Position numbers and translations under genes: made by a program. A stretch of DNA of 5,039 bases from Bacilli bacterium (GTDB lineage: Bacteria; Bacillota_I; Bacilli_A; RF39; UBA660), in contig JAFTYN010000086.1 in the NCBI GenBank assembly GCA_017461465.1, forward strand, positions 1 through 5,039, written 5' to 3'. Below, one piece after another: positions 1-5,039 of this stretch. The notes under the pieces are model-generated. The model was given only the letters and a program-made list of their open reading frames with translations, made no database searches and had not been told where the DNA came from. How positions within the stretch are numbered: the first letter of the stretch is position 1; each line of letters begins with the position of its first letter.

Positions 1-1
1 T

Positions 2-241
2 GTTAAACCCAAAATAGCTTGGGAAGAATTAGGACTTAGTGAATATGATTATTACCATAAGCCAATGTGGAGTTGGGGAAGAGTAGATTTTTCAATAGAA
101 ACTTATAAAACTTATGAAAAGACAAGAGAAGAATGTATAACTAAAGGTGAAGAATATTTTGAGCAGGGATTAGGATATTCTTGTACAAGCATAAATAGTT
201 ATTCAGGTGATTATCTTGGAGAAATGATTAAAACTTTTTGA
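2..241 (+). CDS. 3' end of an unrecognised protein (partial)
   Basis: An open frame enters from the left edge and ends at TGA 239-241, giving the last 79 residues of a protein whose start lies outside the window. The visible part is hydrophilic and rich in Tyr and Glu, with a Trp/aromatic cluster (KPMWSWGRVDF) near its start and a predicted helical stretch (ETYKTYEKTREEC) after it. It has no membrane segment and no motif that I recognise. The stop codon is embedded in the terminator hairpin that follows, which supports this being a real gene end. Codon use matches the neighbours. The function is unknown; given the downstream genes it may be another mobile-element accessory protein, but that is inference. 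Confidence 0.7.
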   Translation, partial: VKPKIAWEELGLSEYDYYHKPMWSWGRVDFSIETYKTYEKTREECITKGEEYFEQGLGYSCTSINSYSGDYLGEMIKTF

Positions 242-262
242 CACTTAATAGTGTCTTTTTTT
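240..262 (+). terminator. Intrinsic (Rho-independent) terminator
   Basis: A perfect 6-bp stem, GACACT (240-245) with AGTGTC (250-255), encloses a TAAT loop and is followed directly by seven T residues (256-262). The hairpin begins inside the TGA stop of the upstream gene. The stem is short and only half G/C, so termination may be partial. It ends only 18 bases before the adhesin start codon, so it lies between that gene and any promoter further upstream. Confidence 0.8.
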
Positions 263-267
263 ATGAA

Positions 268-275
268 AGAGGGTG
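268..275 (+). promoter_or_regulatory. Ribosome binding site setting a TTG start for the adhesin
   Basis: AGAGGGTG sits seven bases before TTG at 281 (counted from the last G of GGG). The frame is also open upstream to a GTG at 251, but that codon lies inside the terminator hairpin, has no ribosome binding site, and would put ten extra residues ahead of a normal signal peptide. TTG 281 is therefore the better start. ATG 296 is in frame too but has no good Shine-Dalgarno sequence. Confidence 0.75.
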
Positions 276-280
276 TTAAA

Positions 281-3070
281 TTGAAAAAGAAATTTATGAA
301 ATATGCTATGATTGGTGTGTTTTTATTTTCAGCTTTTCTTGGTATAAAGAATGTTCATGCTGAACAATATACAGGACAGGCAATATGGCCATCAGAAAAA
401 ATTGCTAATATTTATATTAAGAAATTTAGGGAAGATGGCTATATAAAATATCAGCAAGCAGCATTTATTAGAAGAAGTGAAGATAATAAATTTGTTTATT
501 GTTTACAACCTTATGTTGAAATAGACAATAATCTTCCTTACTATAATATTGAAAGAAGAGATTATGCTACTGTATTAAATATGACTGAGGAACAATGGGA
601 TAGAATATCATTGTTAGCATATTATGGATATGGCTATGATAAAAATGGATATGATCATAGTGCACAAAAATGGTATGCAGTTACTCAAGTTTTAATCTGG
701 AGAACAGCAGAACCTAAATCTAGAATTGTTTTTACTGATACTTTAAATGGAAGTGAAAATTCTAATTTATTTAAATCTGAAATTGCTGAATTAGAAAGTC
801 TTGTAAATAATCATTATAAAAGACCAGATATTGGTGATAATGATTTAGTGATTCCATTAGGTCAAAGTGTAACTTTAACAGATAATAATAATGTATTAAA
901 TAATTTTAAAGTTTCATCTACTGAAAATGTTAATGCAGTAATTAATGGAAATACTATTACAATTACAGCAACAGGAATTGGTGAAGCTAAAATTAATTTA
1001 GTTAAAAATGCTAAAAAATATACTGAAGCACCAATTGTATATTATAGTAATCACTCTCAAAATGTTTTTAGAGTTGGTTATTATGATCCTATCCCTGCAC
1101 TTATGAAAGCTAAAGTAATTGGTGGAAGAGTTGAAATAAATAAATTGGATAGTGAGAATAAGAATAATTATCCACAGGGAAATGCAACTCTTGAAGGTGC
1201 TGTTTATGGAATATATAGTACAAGTGGTGAATTAATTAGCAAATTAACTACTGATAAAAATGGTTATGCTATAAGTGATTACTTACCAAGTTTAGGAGAA
1301 TTTTTTATTCAAGAAATTACTCCAAGTAAGGGATATACTTTAGATAAAAATAAATATTCAGTAGTTTTAGATGAAAATGTGTTACTAGCTTCTTTAAATG
1401 TATATGAAAAAGTTAAAGAAACTAATTTAACAATATTCAAAGTTTTTGCTAATTCTAAAACTGGAATTTTAACTCCAGAACCAAATGTATCTTTTGAAAT
1501 ATATTTAAATGATTGTAATACAAATGCTTATGAAAGAAGTAATGGTAATACTTGTTATTTCGGTAAAATAACTACTGATAAGAATGGTTATGCAGATATA
1601 AGATTACCGTATGGAAATTATACATTTAGACAAATAAATAGTACTCCAAATTATGAAAAGGTAGAAGATTTTAATATTGTTGTAGGAGATGATATAGAAT
1701 CTAATATTTATAGATTAATTTCAAATGCAGAAATTACAGCGAAATTGAAAGTTATTAAAATAGATAAAGAAACACAAGAAGTTATCCCTAGAAGTGGAAT
1801 TAAGTTTAAAATTAAATCACTTCTTAGTAATGAATATGTTTGTCAAACAATAACATATCCAAAAGCTGAAACATTATGTGAGTTTGAAACAGATGATAAT
1901 GGTGTTTTAATTACTCCATATCCTTTAGTTTCAGGAAAATATCAATTAGAAGAAGTAGATCAAGTAATTGATGGATATTTATGGAATAAAGAATCACAAG
2001 TTTTTGAAATAGGTGAAAACTCTACTTTAATAACAGATAATAAATATGGTGTATTATTTGAAACTAAATTTGAAAATCAAGCTGTTAAAGGAAAAATTGA
2101 AATTAATAAAAAGGGTGAAAAGTTTGTTGTTGATAATGGACAATATTACTATGAAGAAATTAACTTAGAAAATGTAAAATACGGATTATATGATGAAAAT
2201 GATAATCTTATTACAGAAGTTATAACTAATAGTGATGGATATGCTATGATTGAAAATTTAAAATTAGGAAAATATATTTTAAGAGAAATTGAATCTAGTA
2301 ATAATCATGTCATTGATAAAAATGAATATGTAGTTGAACTAAAATATAAAGATCAATATACTGCTGTTATTACAAAAAGTTTTGATTTTAAAAATAAATT
2401 GTCTAAAGGGAAATTAGAGTTTACTAAATATGATGAATTAAAATTAAATACTTTACCAAATACAAAAATAGAATTATATTTGTGTGATGAAGAAGAAGTT
2501 TTAATCGGTGAATATACTACTAATGATAATGGTCAAGTTATAATTGATAATTTACCTTCAGGTCATAGTTATTTCATTTTAGAAAAGGAAGCTCCAGTTT
2601 CATATATTTTAAATGAAGAAAAAATTTATTTTGAAATTAATGATAATAATGAGGTTGTAAAAACAGAAATGACAAATACTAAGATTAAATCTAAAGTTAT
2701 TATTCATAAAGTTGATGAAGAAAACAATTCTCTTGAAGGAGTTGTTATAGGTATATATGATTTACAAGATAATTTAATCGGTGAATATACTACTGATGTA
2801 AATGGTAATATAGAAATTGAATTAGAATATGGAAATTATTATTATCAAGAAATATCAACTTTGGAAAATTTCATTCTAAATACAGATAAAAATTATTTTA
2901 ATATAGAAAATAATAATGAAATTATAGATTTAATTTTAGTTAATAAATTAGAAGAAGTAGAAGTACCAAATACTAATTTAGATAAAGATTATAAAAAATA
3001 TATTATATCTTTAGCTATAGGATTAGTAGGATTGGGGATAATCATTTATGAAAAGAAAAAGAGAAAATAA
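281..3070 (+). CDS. Thioester-domain, CnaB-repeat cell-wall-anchored adhesin (SpaA-like)
   Basis: This is a secreted, wall-anchored surface protein of 929 residues counted from TTG 281. Residues 1-27 form a signal peptide: Lys-rich start, hydrophobic core, likely cleavage after NVHA. Residues ~30-180 match a thioester domain, with Cys74 (FVYCLQP) and Gln136 (TQVLIW) as the expected Cys-Gln pair. In the known family this bond attaches the bacterium covalently to host protein amines. Residues ~188-275 look like an Ig-type linker. Six CnaB/SpaA modules fill ~283-890. Candidate isopeptide Lys/Glu/Asn sets are 288/345/373, 493/558/599, 610/669/705, 716/768/799 and 810/857/888; module 2 (387/451/482) has Gln451 for Glu. 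The C-terminus carries VPNTN (895-899), a membrane helix (~906-924) and EKKKRK, a sorting signal. The next gene, a sortase, overlaps by 23 bases and presumably anchors or polymerises this protein. The thioester and CnaB assignments are from motif recognition; the ligand is unknown. It could serve as a pilus tip or as a monomeric fibrillar adhesin. Confidence 0.9.
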   Translation: MKKKFMKYAMIGVFLFSAFLGIKNVHAEQYTGQAIWPSEKIANIYIKKFREDGYIKYQQAAFIRRSEDNKFVYCLQPYVEIDNNLPYYNIERRDYATVLNMTEEQWDRISLLAYYGYGYDKNGYDHSAQKWYAVTQVLIWRTAEPKSRIVFTDTLNGSENSNLFKSEIAELESLVNNHYKRPDIGDNDLVIPLGQSVTLTDNNNVLNNFKVSSTENVNAVINGNTITITATGIGEAKINLVKNAKKYTEAPIVYYSNHSQNVFRVGYYDPIPALMKAKVIGGRVEINKLDSENKNNYPQGNATLEGAVYGIYSTSGELISKLTTDKNGYAISDYLPSLGEFFIQEITPSKGYTLDKNKYSVVLDENVLLASLNVYEKVKETNLTIFKVFANSKTGILTPEPNVSFEIYLNDCNTNAYERSNGNTCYFGKITTDKNGYADIRLPYGNYTFRQINSTPNYEKVEDFNIVVGDDIESNIYRLISNAEITAKLKVIKIDKETQEVIPRSGIKFKIKSLLSNEYVCQTITYPKAETLCEFETDDNGVLITPYPLVSGKYQLEEVDQVIDGYLWNKESQVFEIGENSTLITDNKYGVLFETKFENQAVKGKIEINKKGEKFVVDNGQYYYEEINLENVKYGLYDENDNLITEVITNSDGYAMIENLKLGKYILREIESSNNHVIDKNEYVVELKYKDQYTAVITKSFDFKNKLSKGKLEFTKYDELKLNTLPNTKIELYLCDEEEVLIGEYTTNDNGQVIIDNLPSGHSYFILEKEAPVSYILNEEKIYFEINDNNEVVKTEMTNTKIKSKVIIHKVDEENNSLEGVVIGIYDLQDNLIGEYTTDVNGNIEIELEYGNYYYQEISTLENFILNTDKNYFNIENNNEIIDLILVNKLEEVEVPNTNLDKDYKKYIISLAIGLVGLGIIIYEKKKRK
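420..820 (+). other. Thioester (Cys-Gln) domain coding region of the adhesin
   Basis: The approximate extent of the thioester domain is given. The reactive Cys codon is TGT 500-502 and the Gln codon is CAA 686-688. The Gln lies in TQVLIW, close to the TQ-x-x-IW signature of Gram-positive thioester domains, and the Cys lies in an aromatic-Cys context (VYCLQP) typical of the family. An intervening WDRISLLAYYGYGY segment also fits the conserved helix between the two residues. Domain edges are estimates. Confidence 0.75.
1127..2950 (+). repeat. Six tandem CnaB/SpaA-type modules within the adhesin
   Basis: The modules are about 85-120 residues each and share a pattern: an opening strand with Lys (such as VEINKLD, LKVIKID), a T(T)D-x-NG-Y/x turn, a G-x-Y-x-x-x-E strand and a closing strand ending in Asn-Lys or similar. 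They are divergent at protein level, but two DNA stretches remain nearly identical. One 22-bp sequence occurs exactly at 2500-2521 and 2773-2794 (modules 5 and 6, encoding LIGEYTT, 273 bp apart and in frame). The TTDKNGYA stretch of modules 1 (near 1248) and 2 (near 1571) also repeats with few changes. This suggests growth by module duplication. Confidence 0.85.
2963..3067 (+). other. C-terminal cell-wall sorting signal (VPNTN-TM-KKKRK)
   Basis: The sequence encodes VPNTN (2963-2977), a short polar spacer, a hydrophobic helix (YIISLAIGLVGLGIIIY) and the positive tail EKKKRK. This is the three-part layout of sortase substrates. The motif departs from LPxTG at both ends: Val replaces Leu and Asn replaces Gly. 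The terminal Asn recalls the NPQTN-type motif used by class B sortases. Anchoring by the adjacent sortase is inferred from position. Confidence 0.85.
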
Positions 3071-3686
3071 ATGGTTATTGTTATTTGGAATTTTACTGAT
3101 TTTTTCTTCTATATTTATAATTAGTTTTGATATTTATAAAAATACAAAGAAAGAGATTCAAGAAGTGGAACTTGTTGAAGATTTCTTTCAGGAAGTACCA
3201 TCTGAAGTAGAAGAACCTATAGAGGAGGAAGAGGTTTCTATACAAGAAAATAAAGTAGAAACTTCTTCACCTACTTATAATTATGTTGCTATATTAGAAA
3301 TACCAAGTGTAGGATTAAAAAGGGGTATAGTTGATTTTAATAGTAAATACAACAATGTGAAATATAATATTCAAATTATTGAACATTCTGAATTTCCTAT
3401 CGTTGAAAATAGCAATTTAATATTAGCTGGTCATAATGGTTCTAGTAATGTTTCTTTCTTTAAAAATTTATATAAAGTAAAAGAAGATTCACTTATTTAT
3501 CTTTATTATGATGGTTATAAATATATTTATAAATTAAATCATTCTTATGATACAGCGAAAGATGGAAAAGTAGAAATAAAAAGAAATAGATATAAAACTA
3601 CGATAACTCTTATTACTTGTAAAAAAAATACTGACAATATGCAAACAGTATATATTGGTTATTTAGTTGATAAGGTGGAGTATTAG
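3048..3686 (+). CDS. Sortase paired with the adhesin (catalytic Arg replaced by Gln)
   Basis: This is a membrane-anchored transpeptidase of 212 residues, expected to cleave the adjacent sorting signal and join the protein to the cell wall or to another subunit. Residues 9-29 form an N-terminal signal anchor after a basic MKRKRENK start. An acidic Glu-rich linker follows (~36-68), then the sortase fold from YVAILEIPSVGL. Catalytic His129 lies in LAGHNG and Cys191 in TLITC. In the family an Arg follows the Cys by about eight residues; here TCKKNTDNMQTVYIGYLV puts Gln199 at that place. The ATG lies inside the adhesin gene (23-base overlap), with GGGGAT eight bases ahead, which suggests translational coupling. 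The class is uncertain: TCKKNTDN aligns best with class B-type sortases, and the VPNTN substrate would fit that. Confidence 0.9.
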   Translation: MKRKRENKWLLLFGILLIFSSIFIISFDIYKNTKKEIQEVELVEDFFQEVPSEVEEPIEEEEVSIQENKVETSSPTYNYVAILEIPSVGLKRGIVDFNSKYNNVKYNIQIIEHSEFPIVENSNLILAGHNGSSNVSFFKNLYKVKEDSLIYLYYDGYKYIYKLNHSYDTAKDGKVEIKRNRYKTTITLITCKKNTDNMQTVYIGYLVDKVEY

Positions 3687-3970
3687 TGTATGATAAATAT
3701 TCTAAGATTCCACTTTTTATTAAAAATAATAAAAATATAAGTAGTAACGCCAAATTGTTATATGGTGATATTCAGTTATTATGTCATAGTAAAGGTTATT
3801 GTTTTGCTACTAATAAGTTTTTAGGAAATAACTTAGGGGTTACAGATAGAACAATAACTCGCTTATTAGGAGAATTGGTTAAAGATAATTTAATAATAAT
3901 TGAATATGGTTGTAATAGTAGAAAGATATTTTTATCATCTAGGGTAGATGAAAATGACCATCTAGGGTAG
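3686..3970 (+). CDS. Winged helix-turn-helix protein, replication-initiator N-terminal-like
   Basis: This is a 94-residue DNA-binding protein. The N-terminal KIPLFIKNNKNISSNAKLLY and the block KFLGNNLGVTDRTITRLLGEL (residues 44-64) form the helices of a winged helix of the HTH_36 type, seen at the front of plasmid, phage and ICE replication initiators. Residues ~68-83 (LIIIEYG..SRKIFL) are the wing. GTG 3686 overlaps the sortase TAG by one base, with AAGGTGGAG at 3672-3680, so it is probably translated with the sortase. Initiators of this type normally have a further C-terminal domain. Here the frame closes inside the 23-bp repeats (TAG 3968-3970), right after SSRVDENDHLG, leaving only the winged helix. 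It may be a naturally short regulator, or a shortened initiator; the repeats at its own 3' end are its likely binding sites. One Arg is CGC, unusual in this window. Confidence 0.75.
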   Translation: MYDKYSKIPLFIKNNKNISSNAKLLYGDIQLLCHSKGYCFATNKFLGNNLGVTDRTITRLLGELVKDNLIIIEYGCNSRKIFLSSRVDENDHLG

Positions 3971-4004
3971 ATGAAATCATCCATCTAGGGTAGATGAAAA
4001 TGTC
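3936..4004 (+). repeat. Three 23-bp tandem repeats with palindromic core (iteron/operator-like)
   Basis: Units lie at 3936-3958, 3959-3981 and 3982-4004 with no gaps. Each begins with the identical 18 bases CATCTAGGGTAGATGAAA, followed by a variable five-base tail (ATGAC, TCATC, ATGTC). The core contains a perfect inverted repeat, CATCTA-GGG-TAGATG, extended to seven-base arms in the first unit. A 23-bp period is close to two helical turns, so dimer sites would face the same side of the DNA. The array starts inside the 3' end of the winged-helix gene and precedes an AT-rich gap, the layout of plasmid or phage iterons. An operator for the downstream gene is the main alternative. Confidence 0.85.
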
Positions 4005-4075
4005 TAACATAATATAATAAATTAATATAAAAAATAATATAACTAGACTTATTTTTAAAACAGGTTTAATTATTT
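4005..4075. other. Very AT-rich spacer, possible DNA-unwinding element
   Basis: Only 7 of 71 bases are G or C, and 4009-4042 is an uninterrupted run of 34 A/T bases. It lies directly beside the palindromic repeats. Iterons next to an AT-rich stretch are the usual form of an initiator-dependent origin, so this could be where strands open. The whole window is AT-rich, so the composition alone is weak evidence. It also carries the only promoter-like -10 sequence in the gap. Confidence 0.45.
4013..4018 (+). promoter_or_regulatory. Possible -10 element (TATAAT) for the SSB-like gene
   Basis: A perfect TATAAT lies in the intergenic gap about 70 bases before the SSB-like start. No TTGACA-like -35 box is at the right distance; that place (about 3990-3995) is taken by the third 23-bp repeat. 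If real, this promoter would be controlled by whatever binds the repeats. In such AT-rich DNA a chance TATAAT is quite likely. Confidence 0.3.
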
Positions 4076-4090
4076 AAAAGGAGGTGCTAG

Positions 4091-4549
4091 GTGGCTCTTG
4101 TTGATAGAATTATATTAGAGGGAAATATATCTAGAATATATGATAATCAAACAGATAATTTAATTTGGTTTGATATATGTAAAAATGAAAAGTATATAGA
4201 TAAGAATGGAGAAGAACAAACTGTATCTTCTTTTTTTAGTGCTAAAATTGAAAGAAGTAAAATTGATAATGATTTATTTAAAGTAGGTTCTTGGATCATT
4301 ATTACTGGGATTCCTAAATCTTATATTGATAAAAATAATTATAAAAAGTTTTATATATTTACTTTAGATATAAAAAATGCTAGAGAAAAAATAAAAGAAG
4401 AAAAAAATACACCTATTATTTCTTATGATACAGATGGAGTAATGTTATGGAATGGACAAAGATGTGAATCTGAACCATGTACTCCTGAAGAATTAGCTGA
4501 AATGGAAGAACTGTTAAAAGAATTTAGAGGTGATGTAGATGGGTTATAG
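4091..4549 (+). CDS. SSB-like OB-fold protein
   Basis: This 152-residue protein probably binds single-stranded DNA. Residues ~5-97 follow the order of an SSB OB fold: LVDRIILEGNISRIYD, then WFDI, a DKNGEEQTVSSFFSAKI strand, LFKVGSWIIITGIPKSY (compare the GS-x-V-x-V-x-G-x-L segment of SSBs), a second DKN turn and a final strand YIFTLDIKNA. A charged linker (KIKEEKN) follows, then SYDTDGVMLWNGQRCESEP and an acidic helix (PEELAEMEELLKEF). The protein ends GDVDGL, lacking the DDDIPF-type tip by which housekeeping SSBs recruit partners, so it is likely an element-encoded variant. The GTG start is fixed by AAAAGGAGGTG at 4076-4086, a near-perfect ribosome binding site. The next gene overlaps its end. 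A different OB-fold role cannot be excluded. Confidence 0.65.
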   Translation: MALVDRIILEGNISRIYDNQTDNLIWFDICKNEKYIDKNGEEQTVSSFFSAKIERSKIDNDLFKVGSWIIITGIPKSYIDKNNYKKFYIFTLDIKNAREKIKEEKNTPIISYDTDGVMLWNGQRCESEPCTPEELAEMEELLKEFRGDVDGL

Positions 4550-4973
4550 ATCTGATGTTAGAATTATAACTTCTAAAAAAGGATTTGAAGAATTGAATAA
4601 ATATGTAAAAAATTATTTATCTAAAACTAATGAAAGTAATTATAATCTTATGGATGATTTAAAGTTTAAAGTAGAAAATAAATATTCATGTTACTTTGGT
4701 TGGAATTGGGTAAAATGGTATGAAAATTCATATCCAGCTGTTGATGCTGTAATGTCAGGTTTAGAACATTTAAGAGAAAAAGATTTGTCTTTTAGATATT
4801 CAAGAATTGGAGAAAACTATGACGATTATGAAACAGATTATCATGAGAGCGAAAAAGAAGAGGAGCAGGATTTTGAATATCCATCAATGCTTAGAGAGTT
4901 TGATGACGATTATGTAATAGATATGATGAATAAAAATAGTCCTGTAGAAGAATATGAGTGTAATGAATTATAA
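4539..4973 (+). CDS. Conserved-looking acidic protein of unknown function (MGYRSDVRI start)
   Basis: This 144-residue soluble protein has no signal peptide or membrane segment. It opens with MGYRSDVRIITSKKGFEEL, a start I associate with hypothetical proteins of Bacillota phages and mobile elements, though no function is known to me. Other notable blocks are YFGWNWVKWY (residues 52-61), SFRYSRIGENYDDYETDY (~84-101) and an Asp/Glu-rich second half. Compact size, aromatic core and high acidity would fit a DNA-mimic or other small inhibitor, but this is only a guess. ATG 4539 lies inside the SSB-like gene (11-base overlap) with AGAGGTG just upstream, so the two are probably translated together. 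Confidence 0.7.
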   Translation: MGYRSDVRIITSKKGFEELNKYVKNYLSKTNESNYNLMDDLKFKVENKYSCYFGWNWVKWYENSYPAVDAVMSGLEHLREKDLSFRYSRIGENYDDYETDYHESEKEEEQDFEYPSMLREFDDDYVIDMMNKNSPVEEYECNEL

Positions 4974-5039
4974 ATTTGATAATCCTATTATTTATTTTTT
5001 TGCTAAAGATGATAAAACTACCTCTAAAAGATTAGATAA
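4963..5039 (+). CDS. Start of an unrecognised gene (partial, runs off the end)
   Basis: ATG 4963 overlaps the end of the acidic-protein gene by 11 bases, the same overlap as at the preceding gene pair. The frame stays open to the right edge, giving 25 residues that begin MNYKFDNPIIYFFAKDD. An in-frame ATG at 4954 is an alternative start; AGAAG at 4946-4950 is a weak ribosome binding site better spaced for 4963. The fragment is too short to assign. The nested start suggests it belongs to the same operon. Confidence 0.5.
   Translation, partial: MNYKFDNPIIYFFAKDDKTTSKRLD

Noticed and set aside
251..280. Upstream GTG start for the adhesin, adding ten residues.
   Set aside because: The GTG lies in the 3' arm of the terminator hairpin and has no ribosome binding site. 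TTG 281 is well spaced behind AGAGGGTG and gives a normal signal peptide.
500..502. The adhesin as a lantibiotic or Cys-based enzyme because of its CLQP Cys.
   Set aside because: The Cys pairs with TQVLIW in a secreted multi-module protein with a sorting signal, which fits a thioester adhesin domain and no enzyme active site that I recognise.
3936..3951. Intrinsic terminator formed by the repeat palindrome.
   Set aside because: The stem is six to seven pairs with a GGG loop, but A residues follow instead of a T-tract, and the unit occurs three times in tandem, which fits protein binding better.
3796..3984. 62-residue open frame on the minus strand.
   Set aside because: It lies opposite the winged-helix gene, which has a clear fold and ribosome binding site. 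The minus frame shows no recognisable domain, so it is a shadow.
3936..4004. CRISPR array.
   Set aside because: The units abut with only five-base variable tails, so there are no spacers of CRISPR length, and there are no cas genes. They are tandem repeats.

Overview
The window is very AT-rich, with Arg encoded almost entirely by AGA/AGG and A/T-ending codons throughout. It has TTG/GTG starts behind purine-rich ribosome binding sites, and a surface protein with a Gram-positive cell-wall sorting signal. TGA ends one gene, and every Trp I checked is TGG, so the standard bacterial code fits. Together these point to a low-GC Bacillota with a cell wall, probably an uncultivated gut-type Bacilli or Clostridia lineage. 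No taxonomic marker is present, so this is inference. All recognisable genes are on the + strand and tightly packed, with overlaps or very short gaps.

Bases 2-262 hold the 3' end of an unrecognised gene and an intrinsic terminator that overlaps its stop codon. Bases 281-3070 encode a large wall-anchored adhesin. It has a signal peptide, a Cys-Gln thioester domain, an Ig-like linker, six CnaB/SpaA-type modules (most with the Lys/Glu/Asn set for isopeptide crosslinks) and a variant sorting signal, VPNTN. Bases 3048-3686 encode a sortase overlapping the adhesin's 3' end. It keeps the catalytic His and Cys but has Gln where the family's Arg is expected. These two genes form an adhesin-plus-sortase pair.

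The second half looks like DNA-processing cargo of a mobile element. A 94-residue winged-helix protein (3686-3970) resembles the N-terminal DNA-binding domain of plasmid or phage replication initiators. Its 3' end runs into three 23-bp tandem repeats (3936-4004), each with a palindrome CATCTA-GGG-TAGATG. An extremely AT-rich gap follows (34 consecutive A/T bases). This iteron-plus-AT-rich arrangement could be a replication origin, or an autoregulatory operator for the next gene. After the gap come an OB-fold, SSB-like protein (4091-4549), an acidic protein of unknown function opening with MGYRSDVRI (4539-4973), and the start of another gene that runs off the end (4963-5039).

The simplest reading is part of an integrative and conjugative element or plasmid that carries a surface-adhesion module next to its replication or single-strand DNA functions. 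No integrase, relaxase or transfer ATPase lies in the window, so the mobile-element assignment rests on the winged-helix, repeat and SSB-like context.
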